From: Haloplanus salinarum
GTDB taxonomy: Archaea > Halobacteriota > Halobacteria > Halobacteriales > Haloferacaceae
NCBI RefSeq assembly: GCF_024498175.1
Contig: NZ_CP101823.1
Coordinates: forward strand, 1-64,000
Length of the DNA stretch: 64,000 bases
Direction of reading: 5' to 3'
The notes below the pieces were generated by a model. It was given only the letters and a program-made list of their open reading frames with translations, was not told where the DNA came from and searched no databases. Both the position numbers and the translations under genes were made by a program. Positions 58,629-64,000 of this stretch are shown here, piece by piece (position 1 is the first letter of the stretch; the number at the start of each line of letters is the position of its first letter).

Positions 58629-59699
58629 ATGAACACCGAATCCCGGTTCGGGTGGACGGCCCCGGCCTCGACGGGAGGGACGCCGCTGACCGTCTCGTGG
58701 GCGGCGCTGGCCGTGTTGACCGTCGCCTTCGCCGCCCTGCGGGTGGGCGACGTCCGGATTCCCCTGCGGGTGCAGGCTGGCGTCTACCTGCTGGGGATGG
58801 TGGCGATGAACCTCCCACACGGCGGGTACGAACACGTCTCGAACCTCCGTCGGCGGGCGCTCTCGTTCCAGGGCCGATACGTCGCCGTCTACCTGGCGCT
58901 GATCGGCCTCTTCGCCGGCCTGTTTTTCCTCGCACCGGTCGCGGGGCTGGCCGTCGCGGTGAGCGTCGCCGTGGCGAAAGGCGGGTTCGGCGACGTGCAG
59001 GCGATGCGGGCGCTGTACGGCACTTCGCACGTCCGCTCGCGACCACAGCGCTGGCTCGCCGCCGCCGTCCGCGGCGGCGCGGTGATGGCCGTCCCCATGG
59101 TGTTCTGGCCGGGGACGTTCTACGCGTTCAGCACGGTCATGGTGAACATCTTCGATCCCGGCGCCCTGTCGGCCATGGCCGGCGACTTCGGGACCCGCCG
59201 GCTCCTCCTCGGTGGCGGCTACGGCGCGGCGCTCCTGGCCCACCTCGCGCTCGGCTACCGCCGGTCGACCGGCGACGGGGCCTTCCTCGCCGACGCGGCC
59301 GAGACGCTCCTGCTCGTGGCGTACTTCGCGGTCGTCCCGGTCGTCGTCGCCGTCGGCCTCTACTTCCCCCTCTGGTACTCCGCCCGGCAGGTCGCCCGGA
59401 GCGCCGCCGTCGACGACGCGCTCGAGCCGGCTCCGACGACCGGTCCCCTCGGCGCCCTCGACGCCGACGACCCCGAGCGCGTCGCGCTGGCCTCTTGGGG
59501 CGTCCTCGTCGCCGGCAGCCTCGCGACCTTTGGCCTCGCGGCCGCGCTGTGGACGGCGTCGCCACAACCGCTCGGCGGCGCCGGCCTCCTCGTCGGCCTC
59601 GTCGCGTTCTGGAGTATCTTCATCAGCATCGTCGCCCTGCCACACGTCGTCGTCGGCGCGTGGCTGGACCGAGAGCGCGGCATCTGGTACGTGCCATGA
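58629..59699 (+). CDS. brp: Brp/Blh-type beta-carotene 15,15'-dioxygenase
   Basis: A 356-residue membrane protein with about ten hydrophobic segments, starting at the ATG at 58629. Brp motifs are NLPHGGYEHVSNLRRRALSFQGRYVAVYL (His cluster), the later VGLYFPLWYSARQVARS and IVALPHVVVGAWLDRERG. The family cleaves beta-carotene into two retinal molecules, the chromophore of bacteriorhodopsin. It overlaps crtI by four bases (ATGA) and carries its own Bat-type UAS. Confidence 0.92.
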   Translation: MNTESRFGWTAPASTGGTPLTVSWAALAVLTVAFAALRVGDVRIPLRVQAGVYLLGMVAMNLPHGGYEHVSNLRRRALSFQGRYVAVYLALIGLFAGLFFLAPVAGLAVAVSVAVAKGGFGDVQAMRALYGTSHVRSRPQRWLAAAVRGGAVMAVPMVFWPGTFYAFSTVMVNIFDPGALSAMAGDFGTRRLLLGGGYGAALLAHLALGYRRSTGDGAFLADAAETLLLVAYFAVVPVVVAVGLYFPLWYSARQVARSAAVDDALEPAPTTGPLGALDADDPERVALASWGVLVAGSLATFGLAAALWTASPQPLGGAGLLVGLVAFWSIFISIVALPHVVVGAWLDRERGIWYVP

Positions 59700-61213
59700 T
59701 CGACGACACCCCCCTCGCCGACGAGACGGTCACCGTCGTCGGCGGCGGCGTCGCTGGCCTCTCCGCCGCCTGCTATCTCGCCGACGCCGGGGCCGACGTG
59801 ACGGTCCTGGAGAAGAACGACCGCCTCGGCGGCGTCACCAACCGCCTCGCCGTCGACGGCTTCACCTTCGACACCGGGCCGTCCTGGTATCTGATGCCCG
59901 AGACGTTCGACCGCTTTTTCGGCCACTTCGGCCGCGAGGCCGCCGACTACTACGACCTCGAACGGCTCGACCCCCAGTACCGGGTGTTCTTCAAGGACGG
60001 CGACCGGATCGACGTGCCGGCCGGTCGGGACCGAATCCGGCGCGTCTTCGAGTCCTACGAGGCCGGCGCGGGCGACGTCCTCGACGAGTATCTCGCGGGC
60101 GCCCGGCGGACCTACGAGATCGGGATGGACGAGTTCGTCTACACCGACCGCTCGCGCCTCCGCGATCTGGTCGACCCCGGCATCGTCCGGGCGGCGCCGG
60201 CGCTTTCCCACCTCGGGTCGATGCACGACCACGTCGCGGCCCACTTCGACGAGCCGAAGCTCCAGCGCCTCCTCGAGTATACGCTCGTCTTCCTCGGCAG
60301 TTCGCCCCACGACGCGCCGTCGCTGTACAACCTGATGGCCTACGTCGACTTCGAGGGCGGCGTCTACTACCCCGAGGGTGGGATGTACGCCCTCGTCGAG
60401 GCGCTCGTCTCGCTCGGGCGGGACCTCGGCGTCGACTACCGGACCGACGCCGAGGTGACCGCCCTCGCCCCGACCGACGACGGGATCCGCGTCGCCGGCC
60501 CGACGACCCACCGCGCGGACCGCGTGGTCGCGAACGCCAACCCGGCCCACGTCGAGCGCGACCTGCTCTCGCCGGCCGACCGGGGACGGGACCCCGACTA
60601 CTGGGACTCGCGGACCTACGGCCCGTCGGCGCTCATGCTCTATCTCGGCGTCGAGGGCGACGTCGACCCGCTCGAACACCACACGCTCGTCCTCCCGACC
60701 GACTGGGACGACCACTTCGAGCGCATCTTCGACGACCCCGCCTGGCCCGAGGACCCCGCCTACTACCTGTCGGTGGCGTCGCGGACCGACCCGGACGTGG
60801 CGCCCGAGGGCCACCACGCCGTCGTCGTCCTCGTTCCCCTCGCGCCCGGCCTCGACGACGACCCCGACCGCGTGTCGGCCTTCCGCGACGCCGTTCTCGC
60901 CGACCTCGCGGCCGTGACGGGCGTCGACCTCCGGGACCGTATCGTGGTCGAGCGCTCGGCCTGTGTCTCCGAGTTCGCCGACCGCTACCACACGCCGGGT
61001 GGCACCGCCCTCGGCCTCGCCCACACGCTCGACCAGACCGGGCCGCTCCGACCCTCGCATCACGCGCCGGGGGTCGACGGCCTCTACTACGCCGGCGCGT
61101 TCACGTCGCCGGGCGTCGGCCTCCCGATGGCCGTCGTCAGCGGCGAACACGCCGCCGACGCCGCCGCCCGCGACGCCAGCCGGTCGCGGGACATATTACC
61201 GAACCTCTCATGA
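59696..61213 (+). CDS. crtI: phytoene desaturase-type carotenoid oxidoreductase
   Basis: 505 residues. The FAD-binding start is VTVVGGGVAGLSAACYLADAGADVTVLEKNDRLGG, then DTGPSWYLMPETFDRFFGHFG, and the C-terminal YYAGAFTSPGVGLPMAVVSGEHAA. These are the CrtI signatures. It introduces double bonds into phytoene or a similar carotenoid, on the path to the beta-carotene that Brp cleaves. The position between brp and bat differs from Halobacterium, where these genes adjoin. The ATG at 59696 overlaps the brp stop; its TGA overlaps bat. Confidence 0.93.
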   Translation: MIDDTPLADETVTVVGGGVAGLSAACYLADAGADVTVLEKNDRLGGVTNRLAVDGFTFDTGPSWYLMPETFDRFFGHFGREAADYYDLERLDPQYRVFFKDGDRIDVPAGRDRIRRVFESYEAGAGDVLDEYLAGARRTYEIGMDEFVYTDRSRLRDLVDPGIVRAAPALSHLGSMHDHVAAHFDEPKLQRLLEYTLVFLGSSPHDAPSLYNLMAYVDFEGGVYYPEGGMYALVEALVSLGRDLGVDYRTDAEVTALAPTDDGIRVAGPTTHRADRVVANANPAHVERDLLSPADRGRDPDYWDSRTYGPSALMLYLGVEGDVDPLEHHTLVLPTDWDDHFERIFDDPAWPEDPAYYLSVASRTDPDVAPEGHHAVVVLVPLAPGLDDDPDRVSAFRDAVLADLAAVTGVDLRDRIVVERSACVSEFADRYHTPGGTALGLAHTLDQTGPLRPSHHAPGVDGLYYAGAFTSPGVGLPMAVVSGEHAADAAARDASRSRDILPNLS

Positions 61214-63225
61214 GTGACACGGCCCAGAACACCGCCATGGAACCGGACTTGCCGACGATCGATGTCCTGTTCGTCGGCGACGAACCGTCCGAAGCGCCGT
61301 CGGCCGACGCCCTCGACGCGGCCGCCGAGCGCTTCGAGGTGACTCACATCGCGGATTTCGTCGACGCGCGCGAGCGGGTCGACGGGACGGACGTCGACTG
61401 CGTCGTCGTGACCCACCACCCCGACGGCTTCGACGGCCTCGCCTTCCTCGAGGCCGTGCGCCGGGAACACGCCGAACTCCCCGTGGTGCTCGTGCCCGTC
61501 GCCGTCGACGCCGAGACGGCGCGCCGGGCGGTCGCGGCGAACGTGACCGAACTCGTGCCCGCGGCGGAGGCGGACACGCTCGATGCGGTCGCCGAGGCCG
61601 TCGAGACGAACGCCAACGTCTCGGCGGACAACCCCGTCCGGATGCCAATCTCCGATCTCACCGTCGAGGCACAGCACCGGTTGAAGGAGCGTGCGCTCGA
61701 CGAGGCACCCATCGGGATCACCATCTCCGACGCGACCCACCCCGACGATCCGCTGATCTACGTGAACGACTCCTTCGAGGGGATGACCGGCTACCCGCCC
61801 GAGGAGATCCTCGGCGCCAACCACCGGTTCCTCCAGGGACCGGAGACCGACCCCGATCGGGTGGCGGAACTCGCGGAGGGCATCGCCAACGACCAGGACA
61901 CGCGGGTCGTCCTCCGGAACTACACCCGCGAGGGGGCGCTGTTCTGGAACCAGGTCGACGTCAGCCCCATCTTCGACGAGGACGGCGAGGTGACCCACTA
62001 CGTCGGCTTCCAGATGGACGTCACCGAGCGGAAGGCCGCCCAACAGCAACTGGAGACCGAACGCGAGGCGCTCGACCGACTGCTCGAACGGGTGAACGGC
62101 CTCATCAACGACGTGACGGAGGCGCTCGTGCGCGCCGACTGCCGGGAGGAGATCGAACGCCTCGTCACCGAGCGGATGGGGACGGACGACGAGTACGCGG
62201 GCGCGTGGCTCGGCCGCTACGACGCGACCGACGACCGGGTGACCGTCGTCCAGCGGGCGGGGATCGACGAGGGCGTCCTCGCGGAGTCGCTCGACGTGAC
62301 CGCCGACACGCCCGACGCCCGCACCCTCCGGGCGGTCGTCGAGGAACAGGAGTCCCGGACCGTCGAGGAGCCGACCGGCTCCCTGGAAGGGATCGAGGGG
62401 ACGTGCGTGCTCGTCCCCTTGACCTACCGCGGGACGACCTACGGCGTTCTGGGTGTCCTCCACGACGGGGAGTTGGGCGACGGGCGCGAGCGGGTCGTCC
62501 TCGAATCGCTCGGGCGGAGCGTCGGCACCTCGATCAACGACGTGTTGACCAAGCGGACGATCACCACCGACACCGTCCTCAAGATCGGGGTGGATCTCGC
62601 CGACTACGACATCTTCCTCGTCGACCTCGCCCGTACGCTCGACGCGCGGTTCGAACACGAGGCGACCGTCATCGACGACGATCAGGGCGTCCTCACCATC
62701 GTCAGCACCGAGCACGACGACCTCGACGAGTTGTTCGAGACGGCCGCCGACCACCCCGACGTCCTCGACATGGAGACGCTCGCGACGAGCGACGAGCGCA
62801 GCGTGGTGCAGTTCCGCCTCTCGAACTCGCCGCTCGTCGACGTCCTCTCGGAGGTGGGGAGCCGCGTGACCGCGATGAGCGCCGACTCGACGGGGCTGGA
62901 ACTGGAGTTCCGCGTGGGCACCGAGCGGGCCGCGAGTCGCGTCCTCGATACGCTCCGGGAGCGATACGACCACGTCGAACTCACCGCCTACCACGAGGAC
63001 GAACCCGACGCGACCCCCCACCGCTTCCGGGAGAAGCTCCGGAGCGAACTCACCGACCGCCAGCTGACGGCGCTGAAGAAAGCCTACGTCAGCGGCTACT
63101 TCGAGTGGCCCCGCCGCGTCGAGGGCACCCAGCTCGCCGAGTCGATGGACATCGTCCCCTCGACGTACCACCAGCACCTCCAGGCGGCGAAACGGAAGCT
63201 GGTCGAGACGTTCTTCGAGGAGTGA
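61210..63225 (+). CDS. bat: bacterio-opsin activator Bat (receiver-like, LOV-like PAS, GAF, HTH_10)
   Basis: 671 residues. A receiver-like domain (about 15-125; DCVVVTHHPDGFDG has Thr in place of the phosphoacceptor Asp) is followed by a PAS/LOV-like domain (about 160-275) with GANHRFLQGPETDPDRV, in which the flavin-adduct Cys of LOV (NCRFLQ) is His. A GAF domain spans about 300-440. The C-terminal HTH_10 domain (LTDRQLTALKKAYVSGYFEWPRRVEGTQLAESMDIVPSTYHQHLQAAKRKLVETFF) binds DNA. Bat is the redox and light-linked activator of bop and brp. It overlaps crtI by four bases. Confidence 0.93.
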   Translation: MSDTAQNTAMEPDLPTIDVLFVGDEPSEAPSADALDAAAERFEVTHIADFVDARERVDGTDVDCVVVTHHPDGFDGLAFLEAVRREHAELPVVLVPVAVDAETARRAVAANVTELVPAAEADTLDAVAEAVETNANVSADNPVRMPISDLTVEAQHRLKERALDEAPIGITISDATHPDDPLIYVNDSFEGMTGYPPEEILGANHRFLQGPETDPDRVAELAEGIANDQDTRVVLRNYTREGALFWNQVDVSPIFDEDGEVTHYVGFQMDVTERKAAQQQLETEREALDRLLERVNGLINDVTEALVRADCREEIERLVTERMGTDDEYAGAWLGRYDATDDRVTVVQRAGIDEGVLAESLDVTADTPDARTLRAVVEEQESRTVEEPTGSLEGIEGTCVLVPLTYRGTTYGVLGVLHDGELGDGRERVVLESLGRSVGTSINDVLTKRTITTDTVLKIGVDLADYDIFLVDLARTLDARFEHEATVIDDDQGVLTIVSTEHDDLDELFETAADHPDVLDMETLATSDERSVVQFRLSNSPLVDVLSEVGSRVTAMSADSTGLELEFRVGTERAASRVLDTLRERYDHVELTAYHEDEPDATPHRFREKLRSELTDRQLTALKKAYVSGYFEWPRRVEGTQLAESMDIVPSTYHQHLQAAKRKLVETFFEE

Positions 63226-63243
63226 GCCGCCCCGTTCCCGCGG

Positions 63244-63675
63244 TCAGGCTTCGAGGAACGTCTTCAGGTTCTCCAGCGTCGCCTTCGCCTCCCGCTCGTT
63301 GTACGCCTTGGCGATGGGCGCGAGCAGCGAATCGACGACCGTGTCGGGGAGTTCGTACTCGGCCTCGTACCTGAGGTCGGTCGTCCCGTCCTCGTCGTCG
63401 AGTTCGTACCTGATCGTCCCGTCGATGGCCCCCGAGAGGCGCTGGACGAGTCGTCCGTTCGGCGACCGCTCCACGTCCTCGACCTGCCCCACGAGTTCGA
63501 TGCCGGCGAGCGTGTAGCGGTACCCCGCCCGCTTGCCGCCACCGGGGAGTGCCTCGATGTCCTCGATGTCGACGAGGCTGGGCGTGACCTTCACGTGGTT
63601 CCGCGGGTCATCGAGAAACGAGAACACCGCTGCGGGCGGGGCGTCGATCCTGATCCGTTTCTCCACCGTGAACAT
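63244..63675 (-). CDS. SRPBCC-family protein
   Basis: The 143-residue product starts at 63675 (MFTVEKRIRIDAPPAAVFSFLDDPRNHVKVTPSLVDIED), the canonical start of START/polyketide cyclase-like SRPBCC proteins. Strands GYRYTLAGIELVGQVEDVE and TDLRYEAEYELPDTVVDSLLAPIAKAYN continue the helix-grip fold. It binds a hydrophobic ligand or membrane lipid; no ligand is suggested. It converges on bat. Confidence 0.85.
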   Translation of the reverse strand: MFTVEKRIRIDAPPAAVFSFLDDPRNHVKVTPSLVDIEDIEALPGGGKRAGYRYTLAGIELVGQVEDVERSPNGRLVQRLSGAIDGTIRYELDDEDGTTDLRYEAEYELPDTVVDSLLAPIAKAYNEREAKATLENLKTFLEA

Positions 63676-63806
63676 GGTCCAGTCCGTTCGATTACCCCAA
63701 CGGCTTCCCACGGCGTAACCATGTCCCCCAAACAGTTGGGCGTCCCCGCGGATACCCACACGAGTTGGGATCGGTCCTTTGGGGCTCGACCCCCTGTGTT
63801 CGCGCC

Positions 63807-64000
63807 ATGACGACCCGCCTCACGCTCGTCGATCCGGAGGGCGCGGCGGACGGCCCCGCGGCCGGCGCCGTCCGGTTCGCGCCGGCCACGCGCCGGCGCG
63901 TCGGCGTCGACGTCGGCGAGACGGTTCGCGTCGAGGGCGCCGCGGCGACGGCAGCGACCGTCGGCGAGGACGCCCCCGACCTGTCGACCGGGTCGGTCCT
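63807..64000 (+). CDS. N-terminal fragment of a double-psi-barrel-like protein (3' truncated by window edge)
   Basis: The 64 visible residues, starting MTTRLTLVDPEGAADGPAAGAVRFAPATRRRVGVDVGETVRV, suggest a double-psi beta-barrel like that at the front of CDC48-type ATPases. There is no stop before base 64000. A TATA-like cctttgggg at about 63776-63784 precedes the ATG. The function cannot be read from this fragment. Confidence 0.65.
   Translation, partial: MTTRLTLVDPEGAADGPAAGAVRFAPATRRRVGVDVGETVRVEGAAATAATVGEDAPDLSTGSV

Noticed and set aside
59212-61100. Upstream extension of the bat frame through brp and crtI
   Set aside because: The frame stays open, but the product over this part is Arg/Pro-rich and overlaps two well-supported genes; the real start is the ATG at 61210 that overlaps the crtI stop.
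1-64000. tRNA or rRNA genes
   Set aside because: I looked for cloverleaf-like and conserved rRNA stretches in the gaps and saw none; a covariance search would be needed to exclude them fully.

Overview
The window is haloarchaeal chromosome. Signs are high GC with AT-rich gaps confined to promoters, strongly acidic proteins, many Tat or lipobox secretion signals, leaderless genes with a TATA-like box about 25-35 bases upstream, and archaeal-only families (FtsZ2 with a CdrS-type regulator, archaeal cobalamin genes, bacteriorhodopsin with Brz, Brp and Bat). A Haloferacales-type genus such as Haloplanus or Halorubrum would fit, but the sequence alone does not fix it.

Layout. 1-2.4 kb: end of an overlapping operon of small membrane-anchored, pilin-cluster-like proteins. 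2.5-9 kb: mixed small genes, including a CBS-pair protein, a DUF4397 lipoprotein with an internal tandem duplication, a wHTH/membrane pair, two alpha/beta hydrolases and a DUF1684 protein. 9-12.8 kb: a multidomain histidine kinase and a soluble chemotaxis-type transducer. 13-19 kb: 2Fe-2S ferredoxin, tartrate/malate dehydrogenase family enzyme, rhodanese-MBL protein, RnfC-like protein, aldo/keto reductase and a 55-residue gene. 19-29 kb: photolyase, halocyanin, FrnE-type DsbA, HtrA-type protease, a surface protein, a molybdopterin-fold protein, HalOD1/DUF7504-type regulators and a MinD-type ATPase. 29.3-38.7 kb: a minus-strand cobalamin operon (HAD, cbiB, cobS, cobY, cobT-like, cobD, cbiZ, adenosyltransferase, an interloper, cbiP) covering cobinamide salvage and nucleotide-loop assembly. 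39.6-41.7 kb: the cdrL-like / cdrS / ftsZ2 cell-division locus with an array of GTCTTAC motifs. 41.8-42.3 kb: a 505-bp non-coding IS200/IS605-type element. 42.3-49.6 kb: tRNA thiolation protein, methyltransferase, secreted EEP hydrolase, endonuclease IV, redoxin, lipoate ligase and a coiled-coil protein. 49.7-56.4 kb: a phosphate-uptake operon pstS-pstC-pstA-pstB-phoU plus an AbrB-PhoU fusion. 57-63.2 kb: a phototrophy island.

The phototrophy island is the main functional unit. bop (bacteriorhodopsin) and the 60-residue zinc-finger gene brz lie on the minus strand. brp (retinal synthesis), a crtI-type carotenoid desaturase and bat (activator) form an ATGA-overlapped operon on the plus strand. 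Both bop and brp carry a match to the Bat upstream activating sequence at nearly the same distance from the start codon.

The least ordinary DNA is the element at 41797-42301. It has a TTAC left flank, a TCAA right end, AAAG and GAAT tetranucleotides at the base of its two hairpins, and no transposase: the exact architecture of an IS608-type element reduced to its ends. Its right end overlaps the stop codon of the neighbouring gene, and removing it in silico regenerates the same C-terminus with a TAA stop.
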